From Eubacterium sp. (GTDB lineage: Bacteria; Bacillota_A; Clostridia; Lachnospirales; Lachnospiraceae): DNA of 25,081 nt. The stretch lies in the NCBI GenBank assembly GCA_023663915.1, contig JAMPGN010000034.1, forward strand, positions 1-25,081. The letters are read 5' to 3'. The notes under the pieces are model-generated. The model saw only the letters and a program-made list of their open reading frames with translations, did not search any database and had not been told where the DNA came from. This document shows, in pieces, positions 1 through 7,194 of this stretch (positions within the stretch are counted from its first letter, which is position 1; every line of letters starts with the position of its first letter). Made by a program: the position numbers and the translations under genes.

Positions 1-238
1 AGCTGAATTTATAGTCTTTTTCCGGGTTGTATGCCTCCACTGCTGCCAGCATTGCAAAATAACCGCACTGCATGAAGTCTTCCATATCAACAAAGGCATT
101 CTTTTCCATAACGCCCCTGTATTTTGCCGCCAATATCGTTATTGTGCGCCTGCACTGCCCCCAGAGTATCGGCAGCAGGCTCTTTTCCCCCGCCTTTATC
201 CTTGCCGCTAGCTCTTCATTGTTCCTGCTTCCTTCCAT
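1..238 (-). CDS. Sigma-70 region-2-like phage protein, partial (C-terminus off window)
   Basis: This reading frame has no stop before the window edge, so only about 79 N-terminal residues are visible. The translation starts MEGSRNNEELAARIKAGEK and continues with LLPILWGQCRR, a DMEDFMQCGYFAMLAAVEAY block, and PEKDYKFS at the edge. This is the usual pattern of sigma-70 region 2 (NEEL..RI..GE, LWEQ-like helix, V/D-D-L-Q-GY-AL..AVE.Y.PEKG.KF). The start at 238 is chosen because the sigma-like homology begins there; the purine-rich stretch before it is only a weak ribosome site. It follows the head-closure gene by 22 bases, so it is probably co-transcribed with the virion operon. A role in late phage transcription is plausible, but whether region 4 is present cannot be seen. 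Confidence 0.7.
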   Translation of the reverse strand, partial: MEGSRNNEELAARIKAGEKSLLPILWGQCRRTITILAAKYRGVMEKNAFVDMEDFMQCGYFAMLAAVEAYNPEKDYKFS

Positions 239-260
239 GCCGTCCCCGCCCCCGTTCCTG

Positions 261-605
261 TCATTCTTCCGTAATATCCGGGGTTTGGTCTGGGTTCGAC
301 TTGCAATAAAGGTCAAGGTCTGTTTTATACCCCTCGTGGTTGTCTATGCGGGTGATCTGGTAATATTTCCCGGCATACTCTACCAGCATATCCGTATCAA
401 TATCCGTGCGGTAATTGACCGTGAATACTACATCTTCCGTGGCGTTCACTGTAGCCGCCGCAAAGAACTCTTTCCCGGAAAGCTGGCGGTAATACGCCCA
501 CAGCTTCCCCGTATGTACGGGCTTCCACTCTTCAACGCCAAAGCCGTTATTATCTACATAGTTTTCATATGACAGTATGCGTATTTTCTTGTCTTTCAGC
601 TTCAT
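261..605 (-). CDS. Phage head closure (head-tail joining) protein
   Basis: This 114-residue protein matches the size and pattern of SPP1 gp16 / HK97 gp10-type head closure proteins. It has a basic N-terminus (MKLKDKKIRIL), a WKPVHTGKLWAYYRQLSGKEFF block resembling the family's 'W..V...WA.i....G.E...A' pattern, a TEDVVFTVNYRTDIDTDM strand region, and YYQITRIDNHEGYKTDLDLYC near the end. In assembled virions such proteins cap the connector and join head to tail. It lies 19 bases after the large terminase gene on the same strand, and the sigma-like partial gene follows. The acidic tail ending TEE sits outside the conserved part. The family call rests on pattern and neighbourhood. Confidence 0.8.
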   Translation of the reverse strand: MKLKDKKIRILSYENYVDNNGFGVEEWKPVHTGKLWAYYRQLSGKEFFAAATVNATEDVVFTVNYRTDIDTDMLVEYAGKYYQITRIDNHEGYKTDLDLYCKSNPDQTPDITEE

Positions 606-624
606 TTCCTGCCCCCTTATCCCT

Positions 625-2271
625 TTATTGCGCTTCTAGGAACTCGTTATAATGCTCATACAGCCCCACATAGGCATTCAGCAGGCTTGCCGTGCCGTCT
701 ATGCGCTGCTTTGCCGTTTGGTTCTTTACTGGCACTATGTTCCCGTTCCTGTCCTCCTGCACGCCTGTATTGGAAAGACACCAGCGCAGTATAGGGTTGT
801 TGTTATAGTTGATGCGCTTTGCCTGCAAGTCAGCGCCCAGAAACTGCATGGGAAGGGAAAGTGTCTTCGCCCCCTGCGCAACGCCCTTCATTTCCGTAAA
901 GCCCGTTTCCTTCATTTCCTCCACCCAGTATGCGGCGCTCCACCTGTCGTAATATACCCACGCCGGGAAAATGCCGTATGTGTTCGCCATTTCCACAAAC
1001 CACGCGGTAACGTCCTTATAGTTTATCGTGTTGCCCCTGCACAGTCGCACAAGCCCGCGTTCATACCATTTGTCATAGGGCAGCTTCTCTTCATTTACGC
1101 GCCGCTCCATGCTGTCTTCTGGTATCCAGTACATCTGTGTCACATACCGTTTTTCTGTGTTCCTGTCAATCAAAAGCAGCGTTGCACATGTTAAGTCACG
1201 GGAGCTTGACAAGTCCGCGCCGCCGATCGCATAGCAGCCCCGGAACTGTTCTAAATCGAATGTTTCCTTGTTGGTTATGTCTTCCAGTGAAAGCCACGCC
1301 GTGCCGATCGTGTCGCGTACATTGAAATCTTTTACCAGTATCCCCTTTAGGTCAGCCGGGTTATTCTGTGCCCTTATTACTTTGTTCTGCAAGTCTTCCA
1401 GCTTTTTGATCGTCCCCAGCGCCGGGTTTGCTTTCTGCCACATTTCCGGGCGCGTCCATTCCTCCCGGCTGTCCAGCTCATACATGATCGGCAGGAATGT
1501 TTCATCTTCAAAAATCCCGTCTGCCACATTGCAGGCGTAGGAATACATATCATCAAAAATACATTCCCGGACAGTCCCCGCCGTTGTAATCATGATCAAA
1601 AGCGGCTGCTGCCGTGCGCTCTGTGACTGCTTCATCACTTCGTATAGGTTTCTGTCCTTAATCCCGTGTAGCTCGTCTATAATGACGCAGTGGGAGTTTA
1701 AGCCGTCAAGGCTTCCGCTGTCCTTGCTTAGTGCCTCAAAGCTGGAGAAGGTTGCCGGGAAATACAGGTCTGCCTTGCGCTTTTTTAGTGCTTTCCGCAG
1801 CGCTGGGCTTTGCTGTACCATGTTGTAAGCCTCGTTGAAGATGATTTTTGCTTGGTCGCGCTTTGTGGCTACGCTGTAAACCTCCGCGCCCGCTTCGCGG
1901 TCTGCCGCCAGCATATAAAGCGCAATCCCGGAAAGCAGCGTGCTTTTCCCGTTCTTCCTGCCTATGTAGAACAAAGTTTCCCGGTACTGCCGCAGTTTTG
2001 TTTCCCTGTCAACAAAGCCGAAAATGGCAGAAATAAAAGCCTTTTGGAATAATTCAAGCTCTACTTTCTTCCCCGCCCATTCGCCTTTTGACTGCTTGCA
2101 CAGCGTTTCGATAAATTCTATCGGCCTATTAGCTCGCTTTTCGTCAAAGATATAACGCCCTTCTGTGTTTTCTGCCTTTTCAGCCAGCTTTTTATACTGC
2201 TTCCTTACCCTTGCCGGGGCAGTAACCGCCCCGCTTTCGATCGCCCGCCAGTATTCCGCGATATAGTTCAC
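625..2271 (-). CDS. terL: Phage terminase large subunit (HK97-like, Terminase_1)
   Basis: This 548-residue protein is the motor ATPase and nuclease that packages phage DNA into proheads. The ATPase half carries Walker A GRKNGKST at about 104-111, Walker B CVIIDE at 195-200 and the coupling motif ITTAG at 228-232. The nuclease half starts near GADLSSSRDLT, whose Asp at about 353 is the expected first metal ligand. Length and motif spacing fit a complete protein. Translation starts at a GTG: AGGAG, which overlaps the terS stop, lies about 10 bases upstream. The pair with terS is conventional. Their position downstream of portal, protease, capsid and connector is not. Confidence 0.96.
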   Translation of the reverse strand: MNYIAEYWRAIESGAVTAPARVRKQYKKLAEKAENTEGRYIFDEKRANRPIEFIETLCKQSKGEWAGKKVELELFQKAFISAIFGFVDRETKLRQYRETLFYIGRKNGKSTLLSGIALYMLAADREAGAEVYSVATKRDQAKIIFNEAYNMVQQSPALRKALKKRKADLYFPATFSSFEALSKDSGSLDGLNSHCVIIDELHGIKDRNLYEVMKQSQSARQQPLLIMITTAGTVRECIFDDMYSYACNVADGIFEDETFLPIMYELDSREEWTRPEMWQKANPALGTIKKLEDLQNKVIRAQNNPADLKGILVKDFNVRDTIGTAWLSLEDITNKETFDLEQFRGCYAIGGADLSSSRDLTCATLLLIDRNTEKRYVTQMYWIPEDSMERRVNEEKLPYDKWYERGLVRLCRGNTINYKDVTAWFVEMANTYGIFPAWVYYDRWSAAYWVEEMKETGFTEMKGVAQGAKTLSLPMQFLGADLQAKRINYNNNPILRWCLSNTGVQEDRNGNIVPVKNQTAKQRIDGTASLLNAYVGLYEHYNEFLEAQ

Positions 2272-2278
2272 GCTGCCC

Positions 2279-2632
2279 CTACTCCTGATTTTTTATGAAT
2301 TCTAACAGCTCGCTTGCGCCTTTATCTGTCGGTTCTGGTTTCGGTAACAGCTCCGTAAACTGGCGGTATATAAGGCTGTAACGCTGAATCATGGTATTAT
2401 ACGTTTTTACGGCTGGGCTTTCCCTGTCAAACTCCTGCGCACCCTGTTTAAAGTGGTCGATTGCCCCGTTTTCTTCGATATGGCAGCGCAGCCCGTCCAG
2501 CGTCGATTCCATGAAAGCAAGCTCTGTTATCAATTTTTCCGCTACCGTTTTGCGGTCTTCCGGGACTAATTTTAAAAGCCTCTTTAGTTTGCGCATGTTT
2601 TTTGATTTCTCTGTATTTTGTCCTGCTGCCAT
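2279..2632 (-). CDS. terS: Phage terminase small subunit (P27-like)
   Basis: This 117-residue protein lies directly upstream of the large terminase with a 7-base gap. It is mostly helical and contains SPAVKTYNTMIQRYSLIYRQFTELLPKPE, of which the core SPAVKTYNTMIQRY is typical of P27-type small terminase subunits. Those subunits recognise the packaging site and load the large subunit. The first 30 residues are basic (KSKNMRKLKRLLK), suitable for DNA contact. AGGAGA sits 7 bases before the ATG. The family assignment comes from this motif plus gene order; no structural check was possible. Confidence 0.85.
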   Translation of the reverse strand: MAAGQNTEKSKNMRKLKRLLKLVPEDRKTVAEKLITELAFMESTLDGLRCHIEENGAIDHFKQGAQEFDRESPAVKTYNTMIQRYSLIYRQFTELLPKPEPTDKGASELLEFIKNQE

Positions 2633-2643
2633 GTCATCTTCTC

Positions 2644-3501
2644 CTATTTCCTGTTATCTTTACCCCTCCCCTCATACGCGAACCCCAGAGGGGAAAGAAA
2701 AGGTTGCCCCCTTGCCGGTGTTTTTCCCCCCTTTATCTTTTCCGGGTGGGGGATATAAGCACGCTGCAATGACTGTTTATATTTTTCGTGCCACTCAACC
2801 GCTAGCCTCTCAAATTTCCTGCGGCTTTTGCTCCGTTGCGGGTCACTCCTGATATTTGCTATGCAGTCCTTTAATGGCGTGTCGATCAATACCAGCGCTG
2901 CGTTAAGCTCCTGCGCAAGCCTGCGCATTTCCAGCGCGTCTGCCGTGGCTGTTACAACAAAAGCCCGTTCCCATTTCCCGCGCCTCTGCTGTATGCACTC
3001 ATAAAGCAGCCTGCGCACTTCTAGCGCCGTCTGCAATACTGGTCTGAAATCCAGCCGCACGCCGCCGCCCTCACCCATGAGCGCCGCGCATATGTAGTCT
3101 AAATCAACCACTAAATCATTCTGCGCCTTATGCCCTAATACATAGGTCGTCTTTCCGCTGCCCGGGCTGCCGCACACCAGAAACACATTAGGGCTTTCTA
3201 CTGCGTTGCCGTCCTCGTCAAAGCCTATTCCGTTTAATTTTGCTGGCTGTCCCCGGAAAGCCTTGTCGTCTTTCGCGTGTTCCTCTGTGTGGCATTTCTC
3301 GCATACTGCCTTTAGGTTTCCCCAGTCTAGCGTTATTTCCGGGTCGTTTATGTTCCACGGCGCTAAATGCCGGATATGGTGGACAATGCACGCAGCGCCC
3401 CCGCAGTCCTCGCATATGTAGTTTTTGCTGCTTAAATATGCCCTGCTTGTTTTCCTCCACTGCTGGCTGTCATAAAACGCCCGTGCAAAATCCCTAGCCA
3501 T
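2644..3501 (-). CDS. HNH endonuclease fused to a P-loop NTPase/kinase-like domain
   Basis: The 285-residue protein has two clear parts. Residues about 8-75 are an HNH nuclease: CEDC, then HHI, a conserved Asn in WGNLKAVC, and CEKCHTEEH, giving two zinc-binding CxxC pairs and the catalytic His. After a short linker, residues about 105-250 hold a P-loop domain with VFLVCGSPGSGKTTYV, then DLVVDLDYICAAL, and a VLIDTP segment, resembling small phage AAA/kinase-like proteins. HNH proteins next to terminase genes are known to assist packaging cleavage in several phages. The role of the attached P-loop half is unknown. The tail (about 255-285) is rich in Lys, Gly and Pro. Fusion in one frame is direct from the sequence. 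Confidence 0.88.
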   Translation of the reverse strand: MARDFARAFYDSQQWRKTSRAYLSSKNYICEDCGGAACIVHHIRHLAPWNINDPEITLDWGNLKAVCEKCHTEEHAKDDKAFRGQPAKLNGIGFDEDGNAVESPNVFLVCGSPGSGKTTYVLGHKAQNDLVVDLDYICAALMGEGGGVRLDFRPVLQTALEVRRLLYECIQQRRGKWERAFVVTATADALEMRRLAQELNAALVLIDTPLKDCIANIRSDPQRSKSRRKFERLAVEWHEKYKQSLQRAYIPHPEKIKGGKTPARGQPFLSPLGFAYEGRGKDNRK

Positions 3502-3508
3502 ATTCCCG

Positions 3509-3784
3509 TTACCCCTTCCTTACCGCTATCAGCGCAAGCGTTTTTAGCAGGCTGTCAATCGTCCTCTGTAGCTTTTCCGCGTCGGCGCGTTCCGCATTGT
3601 ACCAGAGCATGAGTATAAACTTCCCCGCCGTATCCGCTAACGGCTGCTGTGCCTGCTGGTCTGCCGTAACGCCTGTTGTCAGCTCTATATAGTCTGGTAT
3701 TGCAGGCAATAACCCTTCTATGATAGCGTCATTGTCTGCCGTATCCAGCCGCAGTATTTCCCGCGCCTGTTCTATTGTCAGCAT
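3509..3784 (-). CDS. Head-tail connector protein (gp6-like)
   Basis: The 91-residue helical protein begins MLTIEQAREILRLDTADNDAIIEGLLPAIPDYIE. Its start TIEQAREILRLD..DND..I..LL is the typical opening of HK97 gp6-like connector proteins, which form the ring below the portal. The C-terminal half (FILMLWYNAERADAEKLQRTIDSLLKTLAL) is a long amphipathic helix, as in the family. It follows the capsid gene by 14 bases and precedes the HNH/P-loop fusion by 7, all on the same strand. In most phages the head closure gene comes next; here the HNH and terminase genes intervene. Confidence 0.85.
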   Translation of the reverse strand: MLTIEQAREILRLDTADNDAIIEGLLPAIPDYIELTTGVTADQQAQQPLADTAGKFILMLWYNAERADAEKLQRTIDSLLKTLALIAVRKG

Positions 3785-3798
3785 ACCCGCAGCCCCCT

Positions 3799-5034
3799 TT
3801 ATGAAGCCGCCCGCGCCAGTTTTACGAATGCCTCCGGCACGATCGGCTTGCAGTCTGCGATTGCCATTGCCCGGTAGTCGATCAAGCCTTTCTTGAAGCT
3901 GCTTTCCCTTGAAGCCTCTACTGTGATGCCCTCTGGCATGTTGTAGCCCATATAGTTAAAATTTCCGAAAATGATTGTTTCATCTGCAAAATAATCATCT
4001 ACCACTACCGGGAAGCCTAATATTTTGCCTATCCCCTCATTTTTCGGGTCTGCAATGAAGATAGGGCGCTTGTTTGCATCTACAAGCCCGTAAAACAGGT
4101 TATAGAGCGTTGCATTGTTCATAGCCCATGCCGCGCCGTTTGCATATCCCCTTTTCAGTGCCGCAACCGTCTTTACCACGTCGGCATATGTAAGCCCTGC
4201 TGTTTTGCTGAATGTGAGCGCGTTCTTTCCGTCCTCCCATGCAATCCCGGTCAGAATGCCCGTTCCCTGCCCCGTTCCAGTGCCGTTTACAAGGGCGTTT
4301 GCAATACACTCCATGACACTTGCGTTAAGCTCCTGTGTCATGTACCCTTCAAAAGCGGAAACGCTCATTTTCCGCGCCTTTTCACTGATAGAAAATACTT
4401 TCATAATCTCATACCCGTCAAAAGAGACGCTGGTAACTGCTGGCTGTTCCCCGTCAACTGCTGTGCCCTCTGCGTGCCAGTTTGCCGCCTCTGCTGGCGT
4501 TCCGATAGGCACGGCTACTTTTGAGGGGATATTGAAAGCCCTGCACACGCCCATGATGCCGCCCATAGTATGCGCCTTTTTCATTACCTCGTTAAGCGTC
4601 TGTGTAGGAAGCACTGCTGCCACGCTGGAAGAATCCGTGAAAGTGTCCGCACGCTGCTCATTCATGGCGCGGCTGTATGCCGCCTGTTCAAATTCCGTCA
4701 GCTTATGCCCCAGCAAAGACTTGAAAAACGCGCTCCTGTATTCCGCGCTGCTCAATGCGTCGCCCTCCGCTGCCTCATGGCTCGCCCTGCGCTCAAAGGT
4801 CATGCCTGCGCCCGTGATCGGGTTGAACGCGCTGCGCTGGCCGCCTGCTGCCGCGTTCTGCTGTAAGTTATCCTTTGCCTGCGCCAGCCCGGAAAGCTCA
4901 ATGTTGAGCGTGGTAATGTCCGCTTCTGCATCCGTTTCAATAATCCCCTTGATTTCTGCCGCCCGCTTCTCAATGTCTTCCAGCGTGGAATTGCGGTAAT
5001 AGTTAAATGCCTCTGCAATCGTCTTAAATTTCAT
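3799..5034 (-). CDS. Major capsid protein, HK97 fold
   Basis: This 411-residue protein has the layout of HK97-type capsid precursors. Residues about 1-65 are a charged helical segment (delta/scaffold domain, e.g. TLEDIEKRAAEIKGIIETDAEAD). A linker follows, then the fold proper with SSVAAVLPTQTLNEVMKKAHT, GYEIMKVFSISEKARKMS, ELNASVMECIANALVNGTG and the late segment PIFIADPKNEGIGKILGFPVV. The protease encoded just upstream is expected to remove the N-terminal domain during maturation. GGAGG at 5043-5047 lies 8 bases before the ATG. A small stem-loop occupies the preceding gap. The gene appears intact. Confidence 0.93.
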   Translation of the reverse strand: MKFKTIAEAFNYYRNSTLEDIEKRAAEIKGIIETDAEADITTLNIELSGLAQAKDNLQQNAAAGGQRSAFNPITGAGMTFERRASHEAAEGDALSSAEYRSAFFKSLLGHKLTEFEQAAYSRAMNEQRADTFTDSSSVAAVLPTQTLNEVMKKAHTMGGIMGVCRAFNIPSKVAVPIGTPAEAANWHAEGTAVDGEQPAVTSVSFDGYEIMKVFSISEKARKMSVSAFEGYMTQELNASVMECIANALVNGTGTGQGTGILTGIAWEDGKNALTFSKTAGLTYADVVKTVAALKRGYANGAAWAMNNATLYNLFYGLVDANKRPIFIADPKNEGIGKILGFPVVVDDYFADETIIFGNFNYMGYNMPEGITVEASRESSFKKGLIDYRAMAIADCKPIVPEAFVKLARAAS

Positions 5035-5064
5035 TGTGTTTTCCTCCGTTGAATCTTTTTTGCG

Positions 5065-5081
5065 GTGTCCGTTTTGGACAC
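5065..5081. other. Stem-loop between protease and capsid genes
   Basis: GTGTCC (5065-5070) and GGACAC (5076-5081) form a 6-bp stem around the loop GTTTT. On the plus strand it is followed by five T residues, giving a weak terminator shape against antisense transcripts. On the minus-strand mRNA it lies between the protease stop and the capsid ribosome site, where it could protect the abundant capsid message. The stem is short, so the function is uncertain. Confidence 0.35.
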
Positions 5082-5084
5082 TTT

Positions 5085-5660
5085 TTAAATGTTTTTCATC
5101 AATATTCTGTTTGCCTTTATGAGCGCCGCCCTGCGCTGCCTTTCTGCCGCTTCCCGCCCGCTTATCGCAGATCGCGCCTCTACGCTTGTCTGCGGGTATG
5201 CGGGGAATGGCACAACGCTTATCTCATAGACCTTTTCTATTTTGTGTATTGTCCAGGTCTTTGTCTTTTGGTCGTAGCTGTCGCCGCCCTCCGGTACTTT
5301 AAAGGCAAAAGACATTCCCGAAAGGTCGCCGCGCTTTACTGCCGTATATACGCTGGCTGCCTCCGGCGTGTCTGGTAAATCCGCAACCATGCGCAGCCCT
5401 GCCGGGTCGTGTATGAGCTGCATTGTTTTTGGCGTGCGTGCAAGGGGTACTTTGCTTAGGTCATGGTTGTAAAGCAGCCTTGCATCTGACAGGTCAGCCC
5501 CTTCCAGCGCCCCTGCCCTTATCACCTCTATAAAAGCCCCTGCCGGGTCATTTATCTTTGTCGGCTGGTCGTACACGATCGGTCTTCCTTCCAGCCGCAG
5601 GGCTTTTTCTGCGCCTGCTGCCGCGTTTGTCCTTATTTCGCATATCCTAATTTCCTTCAC
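5085..5660 (-). CDS. HK97-type prohead maturation protease (S78)
   Basis: The protein is about 191 residues if it starts at the GTG at 5660, inside the end of the portal gene. AAGGAGG lies about 9 bases upstream, and homology begins at once (KEIRICEIR...LRLEGRPIVYDQPT). Family motifs are a catalytic His in LLYNHDLSKVPLART (about residue 66) and the nucleophile segment GDLSGMSFAFKV (Ser at about 114/117). ISVVPFPAYPQTSVEAR near the end is also characteristic. It cleaves the capsid delta domain during head maturation. The longer ATG frame to 5741 is rejected because its extra 27 residues are basic, unconserved and overlap the portal gene. Confidence 0.92.
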   Translation of the reverse strand: MKEIRICEIRTNAAAGAEKALRLEGRPIVYDQPTKINDPAGAFIEVIRAGALEGADLSDARLLYNHDLSKVPLARTPKTMQLIHDPAGLRMVADLPDTPEAASVYTAVKRGDLSGMSFAFKVPEGGDSYDQKTKTWTIHKIEKVYEISVVPFPAYPQTSVEARSAISGREAAERQRRAALIKANRILMKNI

Positions 5661-6873
5661 TGCCTCCCGCCTCCTTTTCCATCCCTGCTGCCCCGGCTTT
5701 CGCCATCTGGTATTTGTGCGCCTCGTCAGCAGAAACAACATTTAACGTCTGTAGCCTTTTTTCGCCGCCCTCCACGCTTGGAAGGTTCAGTATTTCCAGC
5801 GCTTGGTTAATGGTAAGCAGCCCATACGGCATAAGCTCTTTGATAAGGTTCACCTTTGTAGCGTTGCTGCTGAATTGCAGCCGCCCGCTCTCAAATAAAA
5901 TAGAATTGCCGAAAGCCCTTTCCCTCTCATTGAATACTTTGCGCGTAAATTCAAGGCTTAACTGTACTGCGATCGGCTCGATCGTGCTTTCATAAAACGC
6001 CGCCCACTGGTCTTCATTGTAGCTGCTGTTTACGATCGCCTCCGAAATCCCCAGATAGTCATAAATCTTTGTTTTTACCGCCTGTAGCTGCTTCTCGTCG
6101 ATCGTATAGGGTTTGTTGTCCAGCGGTATATATTCCGACGCATTATCTATTACGGCTATGCCTCCATTGTTGGATATTGTCAGATAGTCTTTTATGAAAT
6201 TCTCCTGTATGTCTTTCAGCTTCTCCACGTTTGCAAGCTGCGTGCGCTTCAAAATGCCCCGGAGCTGTGCGCCGCTGTTTATCGCTGAAATGATGCCCTC
6301 ATTCTGCGTGTGCGCAAGCTGTAGCGCTGGCTCTAATGCGCCGTTGTTGTCGCCTAAAAGGTCGCTGCTGTTGAAATTCCTGCGCATATGTATCACGTCC
6401 GCATATGGCAGCACTACGCTTTTGCCGCCGGAAAAAAGGAACTCACAGTACAGCGCCCCTGCTGCATCTGCCATAAATTCAACATGCGCCGTATTTAACG
6501 GGAACACGCCCACAAGCCGCCCGCGTTCGTCCTTCTGTAAAAACGCAAAGGCATTGTTGTAAAGGAAATAATGCGTTGCCAGCTTATAAAGCATGTCAAA
6601 GGCGCTCATGTACGGGTTAGGCTCTATCTGTAGCAGGCGGTTTATTTTACAGTCGCCCTCCGTGCGGTCATGGTCTGCGTAGCGTATCACATGCGAACCT
6701 TTCAGCTTTGCCACGTTCCGCGCTATCGCGTCAACTGCGCCCCTGTATATGTCGTTTGCGTATGCGTCGCCGTTCCACGCGGAAAAAGAGCTGCCGCCGC
6801 CCAGTATCTCTGCGCGTTCCGTCCTCCCTTCCGGGGGCTTTGCCTTGCGGAATATCCGCAAAAAAATGTTCAT
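5647..6873 (-). CDS. Phage portal protein (HK97 family)
   Basis: The 408-residue protein opens MNIFLRIFRKAKPPEGR, then has AYANDIYRGAVDAIARNVAKL, typical of HK97 portals ('...v.aav..ia..vA.lp'). A central part reads DVIHMRRNFNSSDLLGDNNGA, followed by GAQLRGILKR and NGGIAVIDNASEYIPLD, and YLGISEAIVN (family pattern 'fgVP...lg'). The C-terminal helical part contains LMPYGLLTINQALEILNLPSVEGGEKR ahead of the end; the stretch LTINQALEILNLPSVEGG is a family hallmark. The portal forms the dodecameric DNA channel and docks the terminase. It is the first virion gene of the operon here, about 250 bases after the tRNA-like gene. It overlaps the protease by 14 bases. Confidence 0.94.
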   Translation of the reverse strand: MNIFLRIFRKAKPPEGRTERAEILGGGSSFSAWNGDAYANDIYRGAVDAIARNVAKLKGSHVIRYADHDRTEGDCKINRLLQIEPNPYMSAFDMLYKLATHYFLYNNAFAFLQKDERGRLVGVFPLNTAHVEFMADAAGALYCEFLFSGGKSVVLPYADVIHMRRNFNSSDLLGDNNGALEPALQLAHTQNEGIISAINSGAQLRGILKRTQLANVEKLKDIQENFIKDYLTISNNGGIAVIDNASEYIPLDNKPYTIDEKQLQAVKTKIYDYLGISEAIVNSSYNEDQWAAFYESTIEPIAVQLSLEFTRKVFNERERAFGNSILFESGRLQFSSNATKVNLIKELMPYGLLTINQALEILNLPSVEGGEKRLQTLNVVSADEAHKYQMAKAGAAGMEKEAGGSEGN

Positions 6874-7122
6874 CCCTTCCCCTTCCTTTCCTGTCTGTCA
6901 TTTTGCTTTTGGGCGGCGCTCTCTGCCTGTCCATGCTGCCGCCTCCTGTTCTGTCGTGATATTTACCGTGTTGGCTGCTTTTCACATTAAAAAGCCGCAG
7001 AAAACCTGTTGACCGTCCGCATACTCTCTAGCTGGTATGACCGCTGCTATTTTTGCCACGGTATCCAGATGCAGCTATTCGCCTGCTGCCCTCTGGTGCA
7101 GGCTCGCCGTGCCTGCTACAAA

Positions 7123-7194
7123 TGCGCCGTTCTGGAATCGAACCAGACACGCCCAGCAATAAGGCTGGCGCTCTAACCAGTGAGCTAACGGCGC
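7123..7194 (-). tRNA. tRNA-like gene with 6-nt anticodon loop (UAU/Ile possible)
   Basis: The minus strand folds as a 72-nt cloverleaf. The acceptor stem is GCGCCGT/ACGGCGC (7 bp), the D stem GCTC/GAGC with loop ACTGGTTA, the anticodon stem CCAGC/GCTGG, and the T stem TCTGG/CCAGA with loop TTCGATT. The discriminator base is A and CCA is not encoded. The anticodon loop is CTTATT, six bases instead of seven. Reading from the conserved T33 gives anticodon TAT (isoleucine AUA), but the missing base makes identity uncertain and the gene may be degenerate. Its first 10 bases overlap the 3' end of the rep gene. The 250 bases between it and the portal gene show no convincing gene. Confidence 0.72.

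Noticed and set aside
4115..4999. A 294-residue open frame antisense to the capsid gene
   Set aside because: It mirrors the capsid gene's codon pattern, has no ribosome site or recognisable domain, and the capsid protein on the other strand is certain.
5661..5741. Longer N-terminus for the prohead protease
   Set aside because: The extra residues are basic and unconserved, and AAGGAGG is placed for the GTG at 5660.
6731..6985. An 84-residue frame upstream of and overlapping the portal gene, with an internal ATG after GGAGG
   Set aside because: The product is very rich in Arg and Gly, overlaps the start of the portal gene in another frame, and shows no conserved pattern.
6982..7059. A 25-residue GTG-started peptide between tRNA-like gene and portal
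   Set aside because: There is no ribosome site and the frame is too short to support without comparison.
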